Positions 1-12,064 are shown, counted from the stretch's first letter. The stretch: DNA of 64,000 nucleotides from Pseudoscleropodium purum (GCA_963969395.1 OZ017801.1:18853611-18917610), one strand, 5' to 3'. Translations and numbers: made by a program. Notes: a model not told the origin generated them from the sequence alone.

Positions 1-1258
1 TAGGTTTCTGACTATTCATAACATTTCCACGGTGTTCCTATAGTCAAGAACTTGCAGTCTTCTGGAGCTTGAAACATCATCCTAAATGAAGTGCATTTTG
101 AATGTTTTATAGGCAAAGCCAGCTTTGGCCTTGAAGATGAGTTCTCTTAATAGTAATCAACAACCACTAATCTTTATATAATCTATAGTATGATGAATGA
201 ATTCAACCATGTTTATTGAGCACCCAAAAGTTGTTATTTCATTGACACATCTATTATAGATTCCTATGTTAGTTGTCTAATATGTTGTAGATTTCTAACA
301 AATATATTTTTAAATCTTATGTAATTTTAAGAGTGCAATTATACATCAATTCAAATGTTAACTATTTAGTTCAAAAATGATCCTTATTCATGAAAGACCC
401 TCCTAATTAATTTTAAAATAGGTCATTCCAAAACATTTAGAATTGTCATAATTAAGTGGCTTCTAAAGATCTTCATTTCAAATTAGTAGCTCAAAATCAA
501 TTGTATTTAATTTACAAAAAATACTTTTGTAAAGATTAATTAATCAATTTGATTAATTAAATTTACAATTTATTTTTTATTTTTTATTTCAAATTTGATG
601 GATAAATATTCATTAATAAAAGGGAATATCCAACTTCATTGGTGTATTTTATAAATCATTATATACAACATTTACTAGAAGGATGTTGTAGTCATTATTT
701 TCAAATTAGAAACTTTGATTATTAGTATGTGAAATACATTATTTAAATGGGTCCAAGTGCTATGTGACCCAAATTCTAAAGAATATTGGATATATGTGTG
801 AAAACATTAGTTGAAGTAGGAAAAAATAGTTGCTCACCAAAATTACCTCAAAATAATTTTTTTACCAAAAGACAAAACCTATTTCTATATTATTTCTAAG
901 ATCACAAAAGTTTAAGTAGTCTAGATAGAAAGACAATTGGGAAAGTCTTTGACTAAGCTTTACCAAACAAATTTCCTTGTATTTTTATATTCTTCATCAT
1001 AATGGAAGTAACAAAACTTGTCTTTGGAGATATGGATATATTCTACAAGGGACTTTGATTTTGATTTTGAATTCAAGAGTTTTTCTAGTTGACTACTAAT
1101 CAATAGTTTAGAGAAATAAAATAATGATATAAATCTCAAACCTTGAGCTTATTTCTTTTGTTAATTTGACCATTAGAAAGCTAAAAGACTTGAGGAATTC
1201 AATGACATTCAATTGAAAGATTGAATGAATTAAAAACAGTTTCTAGATACAATATAAG
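1..1258. other. AT-rich intergenic DNA
   Basis: I see no gene here. The sequence is strongly AT-rich, has stop codons in all frames, and shows no recognisable RNA gene or complete mobile element. Confidence 0.6.
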
Positions 1259-1446
1259 CTCTATAAGAGAAAGGGGTGTTTTAAGTATAGTTCTAATAGT
1301 GTAGTCCTACAAATAATGACTTTTAGGAGATTTTTACAAAAATTACACTAGATATACATGTGTCTTTAATAAAATTTTACTAAAAATCTCCTAAAAAGGC
1401 TTGTACTACTAGGACTACATTTAAAATACCCCTTTCTGTTGTAGTG
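1259..1446. mobile_element. CACTA-type MITE with 3-bp target duplication
   Basis: This 188-bp element has imperfect terminal inverted repeats. The right end, read inward on the minus strand, is CACTACAACAGAAAGGGG. The left end is CTCTATAAGAGAAAGGGG, so its CACTA start has decayed. The inverted pairing continues inward around the GTGTTTTAAG and CTTTTAGGAGATTTTTA blocks. The trinucleotide AAG lies directly outside both ends (1256-1258 and 1447-1449), matching the 3-bp duplication expected of CACTA (En/Spm) transposons. There is no coding capacity, so it must be non-autonomous. Related ends occur at 33090, 45264, 12064 and about 47118. Confidence 0.75.
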
Positions 1447-2113
1447 AAGGGCTTTCAAAGTTAATCATATATGTTATTATGTTGATTTTCAAAAAATATA
1501 TTGTTGCACTTTAGATGCTATGTGCAACATCTAATAAAAAATACATTACATAGGAGGATTTGATCTAATAAAGGGCAAAATTGCACAACTTATAAGTTGG
1601 TGCTTTCTTACATTGCAAATATGAATATTATTTTTTGGACATGCATTTTTAGGATGGCATGGAGATTATAGGATTCCATCATTCATCCTAGTCACATAAG
1701 ATGCGTTTAGGATTGAAGCATTGTTCCATTTACTCATATTTTTTAGTCTCCAACATTGTGTGTGTTTAAATGCTACTAAAAATGTATGCTTAGTTTCTAA
1801 GTCATTTCTTATGTAGTTGTTTTACTATTTGCAAATTGTTTATAACATATAAATATGGATTTGGACTTACAAAAAATAATTTATAAATAAAGAAAGATCC
1901 TTGAAATACTCTATCTATATTTTGATATTTATTAATAGGATTTACACAAATACCACAAAAGAAAAATTTACATAATTGAAGGTGCCTAAAATTCAAAGGA
2001 TCTAAAATAATGCTCATAATAAAATACCTCAATCATGCATATATGCACCTAAAAAAATATAGGAAGTGACTTCTTTGGGCTAAAAGAACCCCCCAAATAA
2101 AATGCTTTGGAGA
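1447..2113. other. AT-rich intergenic DNA
   Basis: No supported feature. The one open stretch (1802-2032, minus) is short and has no recognisable domain. Confidence 0.55.
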
Positions 2114-2117
2114 TTGA

Positions 2118-3049
2118 CCTCTAAAGGACCACTATATGTTTTTTTGGTTACATAGCAATTTTGGGCAAGTACATGTGACTAAGGATTTCCATAATCTTGG
2201 TTCAAATTCTAATAGAAGGTAAAAATGAGAAATATCTTTCATGTGCACTAAATTTCATGACATTTGGAAATATGAGTCAAAAGTTATAGCCTAATATGTT
2301 TTGCTTTTTTAAATGAGTAGTCTAGGTAGATTTTTAAAAATCAATTTTTTCATAAACCAAAATTTGAAATTGGTTTTCTAGAGTTACAAATATGTAGAAA
2401 GGTTTAAATCATTTGGTTTTGATTAATGAATCAAAAGTTATTCAGATTTTTTGTTTGAGGGCATTTATAATTATATGGATTCTTTTATCTAAAATAAACT
2501 TTGAAGTCCTCTATCTTACTCAATTTTCAATATTTTTAGAAAAAAATAAAATCAGAGGATGTAGATTGTTTAAGATAGTATTGCAATCATTGGGATCATC
2601 ATTTTTCAATTATGCAATGAAATTCTTAACAATTTAGTAATTTGAATCATTCCTTACTACTATCTACTTACTATTTTTTCCATATATGTTGTATAATTCC
2701 AAATGATCTGAAAATTTTCAAGCATGTGGCCAATTTGTCTAAGAAAAAGAATCCAAAGAAGCACCACCATTTGGGACATTTTTCCATTGAAAAGCGGGGT
2801 TTTAAAGTACAACTTCTTGGTTTTTTGCTAGGCCCAAAAAATAATATCAGTAAATTTGAATGTTTATATCTTGCAATGCACACCGTGGAAATTTTTGAAT
2901 TTCTTACCACATATTTTCAAGTTAGCATCTACAAGATCCTATGGTTTCATGTTTCAAAAACATGATTTTTTTCAAAAATTTGGTACTTGTATTAAAAATG
3001 ATAGTTTTCAAGCATTTTTGGTGAAATTATAGTCATGGAAGTTTAGGGA
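2118..3049. mobile_element. TTAA-bounded non-autonomous element, family A
   Basis: This 932-bp element belongs to a family found repeatedly in the window (also 18559-19479, 19678-20563, 56401-57325, 60625-61376). The left end follows TTGA (2114-2117) and reads CCTCTAAAGGACCACTA. The right end reads GTTTAGGGA immediately before TTAA (3050-3053). Shared interior landmarks are a left block near 'ACATAGCAATTTTGGG', a middle block describing 'AATTCTTAACAATTTAGTA', and a right block 'GGTACTTGTATTAGAAATG' followed by 'TTTTCAAGCATTTT'. There is no transposase ORF. Family membership comes from my own reading, not from a database. Confidence 0.6.
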
Positions 3050-3053
3050 TTAA

Positions 3054-3639
3054 CCCCTCAAGAACCGGGGGTGTTTGAACATAGCTCTTGTTTTCTTAAC
3101 TAGCTTTTGTTACAAGAAGAATTCTTCATTTGCATAGAATAATTTTGATGATCTCCATTATTGAATTGAAAGAAGACATATGTAACTTACTAATGAAAAA
3201 AGATCAATGAAATTGCACAATTTTTGAAAAAATGCCACTATTGACAAGATTGATGAAAGATGTTTGATTAGGCAATATATACCTTGAAATGGAAATGTTG
3301 GAATTGGAATGTTCAAAAGTGTTTTAAAAACTTTGATTTTTTTTCACGGATACACATCATTATGATATTTATGTGTAATTTTTTTCAAATAATTTTGAGG
3401 TGTAGAAAAAAAGATGTGAGGATGTAAAGTGACAATCTACAGCATTTTTTTGATTCTCTAAAAATTCACCAAAAATCACATACTTGATCATTTATTGATC
3501 GGATTGTACCAATGGATTGCAAGAAAAAATAATCTCGTATTTTTTTTATTGTTGAAAAGCTATTAATGAGGTTAGCATATCAAATTTTCTACAAATGTAG
3601 TTGCAAAAGCCACATAGCAGCCTTATTGTCCTTTAGGGG
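3054..3639. mobile_element. Probable TTAA-bounded element sharing its target site with its neighbour
   Basis: The left end CCCCTCAAGAACCGGGGG starts directly after the TTAA at 3050-3053 that also closes the preceding element. The right end, read inward, is CCCCTAAAGGACAATAAGG, next to TCAA (3640-3643), a one-base variant of TTAA. The ends match only partly, so the pairing is less certain than for 54771-55900. Confidence 0.35.
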
Positions 3640-4850
3640 TCAAAGTAACCTACACCTAATTGCACTCTTGTTACAAAATTTCCTTTTTGAATTTGGTCTC
3701 ACATTCTAAATATGAGAACCTAGGGTCAATCAACACTTCTTTGGTCTCTTCTCCCTTAGGGCTTGATTTCATCACAAGTGATTTGTATTTTTTCCAATGC
3801 AAATTATCTTATTTTGCTTACATCCAAAAAATAAATTTAATGCTCAAATGGAAAAGCCATAGTTTATTCATATATTCTACAAAAAACATGTTGAGAGAAC
3901 CTAAATCATCTTCTAGTTTCCAACTAAACACTACAATTTATTTAAGCAATTTTACACTCACTCCATCCTATTATTGAACCCTTGGATCATGGTCAAGGTC
4001 AATATTCCTTTCCAAATAATTAATTAAAGTTGAAAAATGTGATTCAACAAATGCTCAAGAATAAGAGAATTGTTATTTTTTCTATATAAAAAATAATTTT
4101 TAAAAAAATTCTTCCAAAATGATGGTATATATTATAGAAATATATTTTTAACCATTGGGTACAATATACTAGTCCCAATTGATCTATCCCAAATTTTTGG
4201 ACTCCTTTAATAATTTATTTCAATTACAAATTTAGAATTCAAAATGATTTTTTTGAATTTAACTATTGAAATAAAGCAAAAAAAAGCCTAGTTTAGTTTA
4301 CATCTTGCAAATTGAAAGTACTCTAAGAATTGAAGTTCTTACAAGAATTGAAAGTTGGCTAAGTCAGTTACTATAATACACTTTTGAGCTTGCATTTTTT
4401 AAAATTAAATTTCTAAAAGTCTAGATTTTTTTAAACCATCTATGTCTAAATTTTATTTCATAACAAAATATACCTTTTGTAAAAACTTGGAAGGGGGGGG
4501 GGGGGGCATTCCTAATTTAGATGTAACGTGCAATCAAATGAAGAATACTTTTAATTACCTTGGCTTAAATTATAGACAATATTAAGAAGTAAGTTAGCAT
4601 TACTAAAATGCACTATTTCTCATTGTAAGTAATGAAGGGCAGGGAACAATACACAATTTTACTAATTTTTTTTCTAAAGTAGCTTAGGCAAAAAGATCTC
4701 CAAAAAATTTGAAGTTTTATAAGCTATGGTAAGTAGAATATGAGTATCCAAAAAGTTGGATCCCATACTTTTGTAGACAATAGTTGTGACTACCAATGGA
4801 TGAAAACTAGTAGATGAGCTTCCATAAATGATGTTAACTTTATATTTAGG
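3640..4850. other. AT-rich intergenic DNA with a poly-G tract
   Basis: No gene is recognised. A run of 14 G occupies 4493-4506, striking in such AT-rich DNA. The 105-codon open stretch at 3660-3977 has no recognisable domain and no start context worth supporting. Confidence 0.5.
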
Positions 4851-5371
4851 TTTAGTCTTTGTCTTTGGGAAACTAGGGCTCGGGTCCAATTCCAAATTCT
4901 AACTAATTCTTTCTTTGTTGCTTGTAAGTGCTCTGTTTGGGCTTGGGGTTGCTCTCTTTGGATTTGTTAGTGCTTTCTTGATCTTTTGCACAAGCTCTAG
5001 GAATGTACAATTTTTTTTTAATTTGCAAATGCAAGTGGTTTTATGGTTGGAAGCTAATAGTAAATTCATTGTAGGTTTGTGCAGGTGAAAAATACAACTA
5101 CTAGAATTTTTTTGGAGTACAACTACATTGTTTTGAAAAAGAAGTTTGAAGATTCGGATCTTCTTTTTCAAGGTTAGAGTGAGGGTTTGGGATTGAAGGA
5201 AGTGAAAATTATAGGGTTTGGATAGGATTTTATGATTTGGAAGGTATACGGCTGCCAATTTACTAGAGAAGATCACACTGTGGATACTAGAGGATGAAAC
5301 TATAGATTCTGAATACTTTGGGAAGGTGGATGTTAGAGATGTCGCGACATTGGAGGTGCTGAGATTAATTA
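4850..5371. other. Possible decayed coding sequence
   Basis: Base composition rises above that of the surroundings. The plus strand shows interrupted protein-like stretches, for example IGFYDLEGIRLPIY near 5210-5260, broken by stop codons. This could be the upstream part of a relic gene or retroelement ending in the ORF at 5372-5689. I cannot assign a family. Confidence 0.25.
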
Positions 5372-5689
5372 ATGTTTGAATCCAACAACATCTTAGAGTG
5401 GCACTTTGAATTTTTGGATCTTGAAGACAAATGCCGCATCAAAAAGAGGTTGGAGCTGTTGAATAGGTTTGCTAGAGAAGTGCATGTGATTTGGGTGGGT
5501 AAAGGAGAAATTGATGCAAATAAAAGACAAAGACCTGTAGATGGATCCTTCACCGTGACTATAGTGGAAGTCATTGTTTCCATGGAAGAAGCACTACCAT
5601 TTCCTGAAGTGGAAGAGGAGGAGCCAATAGTTTTTGTAGTTGGCTCATCTCCGGGGAGCGGAAGTAGAAAGTCTGCAATATATTACTAG
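5372..5689 (+). CDS. Unrecognised 105-aa ORF, probably a gene relic
   Basis: This open frame of 105 codons lies in a slightly GC-richer island. The predicted product is charged, with an Arg/Lys/Glu-rich first half (KCRIKKRLELLNRFAREVH) and an acidic stretch near the end (EVEEEEP). I see no signal peptide, membrane segment or family motif. The island upstream reads as broken coding sequence in the same direction, which fits the 3' remnant of an older gene or transposable element. It may not be expressed. No homology can be claimed without a search. Confidence 0.25.
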   Translation: MFESNNILEWHFEFLDLEDKCRIKKRLELLNRFAREVHVIWVGKGEIDANKRQRPVDGSFTVTIVEVIVSMEEALPFPEVEEEEPIVFVVGSSPGSGSRKSAIYY

Positions 5690-5738
5690 ATACTATGTCT
5701 ACTACTAACTTTGTCCATGCCCTCATAAGTAGTTTCGG

Positions 5739-5860
5739 TTTCAATGTGTTGGATTGTAATTGTTGTTTTGGACTTCCCTTTTAATGTGTTGGAATGTATT
5801 TGTTGTTTTGGACTTTGCTTTCAATGTACTTGAATGTATTGAACTTCCTCTCTAAATTTT
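5739..5860. repeat. Tandem repeat, about 40-bp period
   Basis: About two and a half units start near 5739, 5780 and 5820. Each contains AATGTGTTGGA or a close variant, followed by TGTTGTTTTGGACTT. It lies just downstream of the ORF that ends at 5689. Confidence 0.65.
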
Positions 5861-7090
5861 GCACTTCTTGTTGTCTACTATATAATATATAGAGTATCAC
5901 ACATGCATGCCAAACTTCTAATGATAAACTCTCTTTTGATCTCATAAATGGTAGTGAAAATTGTGCGATTCTTCTTTATTTATAATGAATGTAGTGTACT
6001 AAAAAAGAACATAATTTTTTTTTAAATTAAAGATAAGGTATACAAAATAAGCACGGTTTAGAAATTTAGGCAAAGATAGTCCCATATAAATTCAATAATT
6101 TACCTACACAACCCCCATACAATAGGGCTTGAACGCACATGATGTCTAAAAATACTATATAATGCCCCCCTAAGTGTAAAAATTTAAGGTTTTTAAAATT
6201 TAACATCTTATATAAGGCATGAGCAACTCTAGTTCTTGATCTTTTCTTAATTATTATTTGCTATTGTAAAGGAAAAGTTCATTGTTCAGTCACTTTATCC
6301 TTTCATGCATGAGAAGCTATATTTCACAACCTTAAGACTTTCATTACTACAATATTTATCAAAGATTTATATTATGGGGATTGAGGTAGTGATAGGACTC
6401 ACTCTCAATGCTTATTTAAACGCTTATGGGTGCAATTATCTTACTAAGAGATTTGAGAGCCCCTCAATTATATTGTGTAAAGTTATTGCACTTAATTCTT
6501 GAACCCGTTTGAAAAACTAAATATGTAGATTCTTGTCAAAAATATATAAAGTCTACTCTTGAGTCAATTTGAGCTAGTATAATTCTAAATACACCTATTG
6601 TCACCACATTGGAACTTCATAATTTAGTCATACTATGTCCAAAAATTACATACTAAGCAAATGTAGCAATGTTTGGGGAAAATTTGAAGCCCAACTAGCT
6701 TATATATATATATAGTTTTCTACTCAATTTTTTATTTATTGATAATCTTTCATTATTCCTTTCAAATTTTATTTAAAATATAATTTAAAATAAAAATAAA
6801 AACTCATAATGTACCTAAAGTTTTGATTTCAACCGACAACTAGAAAAAATGAACTAATTTATAATGCACTAATTGTCCATTTTCCCTGTTCCTTGGAATG
6901 TAAACATGCACATCTTTTTCTTTTTTTTTGACCAAAAAGAATGTGACCATTGTATTAAAAAAAAATAAGAAAAAGAAAACAATCAATGAAGCTCCCAAAG
7001 CCGAGTGTAGAATTCCCTTTTGACTTCCAACAACTGAAGATGCAACGAGAATCTTTTCAATAGCTTAACAATCAAGGAACAACACTTAAA
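5861..7090. other. AT-rich intergenic DNA
   Basis: No gene is recognised. A short TA microsatellite lies near 6701-6714. Confidence 0.5.
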
Positions 7091-7832
7091 TTATTGCTTA
7101 TTTTTGTCGATTTCACATGTTGTTTTCCTCATTCTTCATCATCGTTTTTTTTGCCAGGCCCCGGACAATGTCATTCATTCGCTCATGGCACCAGCCACTT
7201 TCTGTCCTGTGCCTCTTCGGCAGCAGCAGCAGTGTGAAGTTACACACTTGCGTGACAGAATTCAACAGATGTGTATGAGAGTCTTGAATGCACTGCAGTA
7301 GCGATCCGCAGTAATGGATCTTACGCTGGAAGGGGGGAACCAAGCCCTGGTGCAAAGCTTCAGCTTAGTTTGATCTGACACTGGAGGCAAAAGTTGTTGT
7401 TGCTGCAGCTTCAGCAGATGTGACAGTTTAATTTTCAGTTCCTTCGAGTATCTGCAGTCCCATGCATCGTATTGTTTGTTCACCGGTTTCGGAACCACTG
7501 ATCACATGTGAAACTTGTGCAGGTACTTGTGAACTTAACTTAACTGACTTTGTGGCGTACGCAGTTGGCTTGACGTGGGACGTGGCTCAGACCTGGCGGG
7601 AATCGCTGTGGAACTCTGGTATTTCCTAACTACCAAACTCTGCGATCTTTTTCAGACCCAAACTCTTTTTCAGACCCCAAATCTCACTTGGGCAGGCAGG
7701 CACAGGAAAATCTGAAGTAAGCTTAAGCTTAGTTTGAACTTGGAGCAGATTGAAGGACTGAGTTGGGATGTGGGCACATGTGGGGCTACAGTGCTGAGTA
7801 CTTGTCGGGTGTGACTTTGGAGTCATTTGAAT
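7091..7832. other. GC-richer island without a recognised gene
   Basis: Composition changes sharply from the AT-rich surroundings, with many CAG, CTG and CTGCAG motifs and a (CAG)n-like stretch near 7220. Open stretches exist on both strands (for example 7262-7498 minus, with a short Gln run), but none shows a known domain. Two related AGCTTAGTTTGA motifs occur at about 7360 and 7725. It could be a promoter or first-exon relic, or a fragment carried by a transposon. Confidence 0.35.
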
Positions 7833-8117
7833 CATTAGAAGAGTTTTGGGGGGGGGGTCCAAAAGCCTGTTTCAGGCCTGTTCCCCCCTCAGCTGTTCCC
7901 CGCAGTGAGGGGAACTGTCCGCTGTCAGAATTTTCTTTTTCATAAAAATAAAAATAAATAAATACATATTTTTTAGTCTCCAAATGCAAAAAAAGAAAAA
8001 TTGGTCAATGACGTGGCAGGGTCTTGGCCACGTCAAACCACTACGTCGAACATGTTTCCTGTGTTTGCAAGCTGTGATAACTTACAGGCATTCAGAGGCC
8101 TCAAAAATCTTTTAATG
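7833..8117 (-). mobile_element. CATTAGAAG-ended TIR element (family E), inverted copy
   Basis: This 285-bp element begins CATTAGAAGAGTTTTGGGG. The reverse complement of its right end begins CATTAAAAGATTTTTGAGG. Next to the CATTAGAAGAG end is a GC-rich core containing GTTCCCC and GGGGAAC facing each other, a conserved AAACAGGCTT block, and a TGACGTGG-type block further in. The same arrangement is found at 30896-31189 and 33310-33565, where the second copy of the duplication lacks the element. It has no coding capacity. Confidence 0.7.
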
Positions 8118-8142
8118 CATTTTTAGAGTTTATAACCCTTAA

Positions 8143-8847
8143 CCCTGAAACACCTGAGCCTATGACCATTGGTTTCACATGGCATTGTCCTCACTTAGTT
8201 TGTTGCCACTTTGTATATAGATGTGTATGAAAATTTTTATTTTTGTTTTTTAGAGATAAAGCTACATGTTTTCTATACTTCATGAAAATTTTAAATTTTT
8301 TTGAGAATTTTTTTTATGCAAATTTTTGAAGAAAAAGTGAAGAAAAAATCATATCAAATAAAAAATTATCTCAAAAAATCTGAAAATTTCACCATGTGTG
8401 TACATTACAGTGAAAAACATCATGGTGTAAATTCAATTTCCTTGTCATTATGTAATTCTCATTTAATTCTCATTAAAAATACAATTGAAGTTCAAATTAC
8501 AATAATATATTCAATTTTACGAATTGGAGTAGAAACTAGAGTAGAAGACCTTCATTTCATTAGTTGGACTCAACCTCAAAAAAAGTCATTTTCAAGGAGA
8601 AATTTCAGATTTACTCAATTTCCCAAAATACATTGAAATGGCAAATTTGGCCATCCATTTTTTTCATTACTTTTCAATTATATGAAAATAAACATCAATT
8701 ATACCAAAAACTCCATTGGACACTCTTTATAACTCAACATACAAAGTCATTAAAAAAAGAATGGATGAAAAATCTATTGTTAAGGTCTTCTAATGACCAC
8801 TTGAAATCATCCAGAAGCCATGAAATGGCTCCCCTAGTGTGTAGGGG
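8143..8847. mobile_element. TTAA-bounded element
   Basis: TTAA occurs at 8139-8142 and at 8848-8851. The ends inside are CCCTGAAACACCTGAGCC on the left and, read inward, CCCCTACACACTAGGGG on the right. The interior of 705 bp is AT-rich and non-coding. The two ends match each other only loosely, so the boundaries rest mostly on the TTAA plus CCC rule seen across the window. Confidence 0.4.
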
Positions 8848-8851
8848 TTAA

Positions 8852-9961
8852 TTGCCAAAGGGGTGATCCTCGAAATCATCCTTTTTTTTATTACCATGTG
8901 AATCTTTAGCCTCCAAAACTACAAAAGTAGTCATTGCAAGTAAAAGTACTGTAGAAGATCTTCCCTTTCCAAAATAAATTTTGAAGATGAATAGTTGCAC
9001 TTCTGTCCTATACGGTTTGATTCCTTGTCATCCACTGGACATAAAACATCTACTTTTGTGTTTAAAGGTTAAGGTATTTAAAAATGCTTCACATTTGGAG
9101 ATCAAATTAGGTTTTTTTTAGGTCAATTGCATGAAATCTAATGGATCTTGTTTGTTAGAAAAAATAATATATTTTATAAAAAAAAAATTTAATTGAAATT
9201 TGACATTGGCCTTGAAAGTCAAGACCAAGAATTGGCCTTTTATTTTTGGTGCACCCAGTTTAGCAAGCTTGGATCATGTTAGATCATGTCTTTTTTTAAT
9301 GAAAAATTCATTCCACCAAATTGTCCCTATCTCTAGGTGTAAAGGAGTTGGGGACCAATTTGACACAATTAATTGGCCTTTACTTCATTTGTCAATCAAG
9401 TTTTACCTCATGTTTTTTGGTCTAAAATCCCTTGTTGCAATGAGTCTCTTGAGGTTGTAAAAGCAATATTATCTTTTTGGTGATGCAAACTTATAACCAT
9501 AGGTCTAAGATGATCCTAAACTACTAGGTGATGGTGGTGAGGTACCCAAACTGAATGGCATGGTTGTGGGTTTGATACTTGGTAGCAACAAGTTCTTTAT
9601 CTTGTGTGAAAGCAACCTCTTTCCTTGACGGAAAAAATCCTTGAAGCGTGTTTCATGAGCAAAATTGTTTAAATATATATATATTTTTAAAACAAAACAA
9701 AAACTATAACCATGGCCAATGACTAAGGCTGAATCTTAGAAGGATTGCCATACTATGATCACAGCTATAGGTTTGTATGTGGAAAAAAACATCCATTGCT
9801 TGAAAATAGTTTCAATTGAAGTTGACCTCTTGTAAAAAAATATCAAAATGTTTTTTTTCCTATACCTTTGAAACAAGCATGCATTTTATGCCAAAAATAA
9901 AGAAAATCACATTGAACCTCAATGATATAGAAATTTCTTATATTAGATCCATCTTTAATCC
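8852..9961. other. AT-rich intergenic DNA
   Basis: No supported gene or element. The open stretch at 9200-9460 (plus) has no recognisable features. Confidence 0.5.
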
Positions 9962-9965
9962 TTAA

Positions 9966-10206
9966 CCCCTAAGCGCCTAGAGCAAATACAGTGAAATCCA
10001 AACCTTTTTAACTTCAATCTGCTCAAGCTTTCTCCTAAGAAGAAATTCATAAAATCTAATTGTACCAATTGGTAGTCAAGAGAGACCCGGAGGTATGGAG
10101 AGAAGGACACATCTTTTGACCATACTACTCAAAAGATTTTAGTAGTCAAATAAGAATGTTTTTCAAAATGAAGAGGCTAGATTTTGGCCTCTAGGGCATT
10201 CAGGGA
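9966..10206. mobile_element. Short TTAA-bounded MITE
   Basis: This 241-bp element lies between TTAA (9962-9965) and TTAA (10207-10210). The left end is CCCCTAAGCGCCTAGAG and the right end, read inward, is TCCCTGAATGCCCTAGAGG, a clear inverted pair. Its right TTAA also serves the next element. Confidence 0.65.
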
Positions 10207-10210
10207 TTAA

Positions 10211-10752
10211 CCCGTAAAAGTCCAAGGGGTTTGGACAAAAACAAAAATGTGTTATAAAATATAAGTTCTATAACTTTTTTGAAGTTTGCAACAACAAAGA
10301 TAATGTGAAGTATAAAAAGTAGAAAGTATTTATACAGTTGAAATTATAAAAATAATTAGAATTCCCTTCAAATGAATTTTGAAGATATAACTTCAAAAAT
10401 TCCCCCAAAATACAATTTTTTTCTTTAGCATTTGGATGTTTTTTATTGGTCAAAATTGTAGTTTCCTTTGATTTGTGAAAAAATGCATAAAATTTAGTAA
10501 TGAGAACACCAACACTTTTCCAAAATAGTAAGTTTTTCAACACTAGGCAAATCTAAATTCTTTGTACTATTTCTCTTATAATTTTTTACTAACCATAGCA
10601 ATCTTAGTTTTGAATATAAAAACTGAAAGACAACCCATTCAATCTCTTACCAATTTTTTATTTATTTTTAATTTTAAAAAGTGTTTTTTTGCCCAAAAAT
10701 TCTGCCCGAAGTCGGGCAACAACCAAAAAATAGTCGCTTGAGCACTTAGGGG
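10211..10752. mobile_element. TTAA-bounded element abutting its neighbour
   Basis: The left end CCCGTAAAAGTCCAAGGGG follows the TTAA at 10207-10210. The right end, read inward, is CCCCTAAGTGCTCAAGCG, followed by TTAA at 10753-10756. The interior is AT-rich and non-coding. Confidence 0.5.
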
Positions 10753-10756
10753 TTAA

Positions 10757-11539
10757 AATCCCAATCAACTATTTATGGACAATGTCCAATTTGGAATAGC
10801 CTTCTAATGTGCAAAAAAATTGTATTCTTTAAAAAAAAACTTATCATGTAAGTTAGGTTGAGTTTTATCATTATAATTTTGTCTTTCTAATTTATATTCC
10901 AAACTAAAATGGCAACAATCAAACATTTTCATATTAAAGAAAAAATTTAAAAACGTTAAATATTCCTCATGAGATTAAAAAAAATTGAAATTTAGAGAAA
11001 CTCTTGATATTTGAAATTTGTCTTTTAAGGGGTTAGTTTTTATAATTTTATAACTTTCCAACTACATACATGATATTTCACCATAATTACCAGTATCAAC
11101 TTGGCATTCTTCATAGAAATTTACACTCCACGTAAAATTTTGGAATTTGTTGAGTATATTTTATAAGTAATAGGAACTGATAGTAGGGTACCCCAAAACT
11201 TCACAAACTCACATAACTTCCACCATGAAATTGGATTTTGATCATAATCTCAAGTGCAAGTGTACATTACCATATCTATATTAACTCATGGTAAGGATCC
11301 CCTTTTATGTGGTTTTGGATTTTGTTGTTGAAGAGCTTGAAATCACAATAAAAAATAAAAAAATTCAAAATATGTTAAAATATTGAGATGCAACTTTTGG
11401 GTAATTTAAGTAAATGATTATCAAGTAATTTATTTATTTAAAGATATCACACTTTACATGTTTCTAAAAAATTGAGGCTTTGCCTTTGGATGCACCACAT
11501 TTTTAATTACAAGACATAGTTTTGAAAGTCATTTTTGGT
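10757..11539. other. AT-rich intergenic DNA
   Basis: No gene is recognised. A lone CCCCTTAAAAG-like end (minus strand) sits near 11027 next to TTAG, possibly one end of a decayed TTAA element. Confidence 0.45.
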
Positions 11540-11925
11540 TCTAGTAAGCTTTCCATCCCAAGTCACCTTATAGGTTAAAGTCTTAATGAATTTTGTACTT
11601 GACACAATGAAGTGAAGTCTTGCATTTTCATACAACTAATCCACAAGTTCTTGAAAAATCTTCATGATTGAGTCTTTGTGTTCTCTATTGATGTTTGTCA
11701 TTGGTCTATTGGAAATTTGTTTGGCTCATTTAGAGTGTTCTTCCATTTGCAAGTGCCCAAGATTGAATCATCATTGCAAGGAGAAGAAATGACATTTCTC
11801 CCTTCCAAATCTTCAAGTTCCACAACAAAAAAATGCCCCACCCTATGGAGCTTTGTATAATCAATTACAAAGTTTACAAAAGAAAGTATGAGAACACTAA
11901 GAAAAACAAGTATACTAGTTGTCAT
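11540..11925 (-). pseudogene. Diverged, inverted relic of the 112-aa ORF family
   Basis: Read on the minus strand from 11925, this region aligns with the ORFs at 22285-22623 and 35071-35409 in the same frame. Matching protein blocks are DYTKLH, then GH-F, then RN-ISSPCNDDS, then KWK. The frame stays open for 75 codons (to 11698) although it has lost most of the basic C-terminal part. Nucleotide similarity continues past the stop to about 11540. This is an old, truncated member in opposite orientation. Whether the family was ever a gene or is part of a repeat unit is not settled by the sequence. Confidence 0.5.
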
Positions 11926-11954
11926 GGCTAATCATGGACAAGTTCTTTGAATCT

Positions 11955-12064
11955 CTATTTCTAATAAATTTTTACTAAAGATCTCCTCAAAGATCATTAC
12001 TTATAATCTTGTGTTTAGGACTATATTTAAAAACTCATTTAAAATACCCTTTTTTCTTGTAGTG
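11955..12064. mobile_element. Remnant of a CACTA-type MITE (right half)
   Basis: The right end, read inward, is CACTACAAGAAAAAAGGG, and the adjoining segment resembles the right half of the element at 1259-1446. I cannot find a matching left end. Confidence 0.4.
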
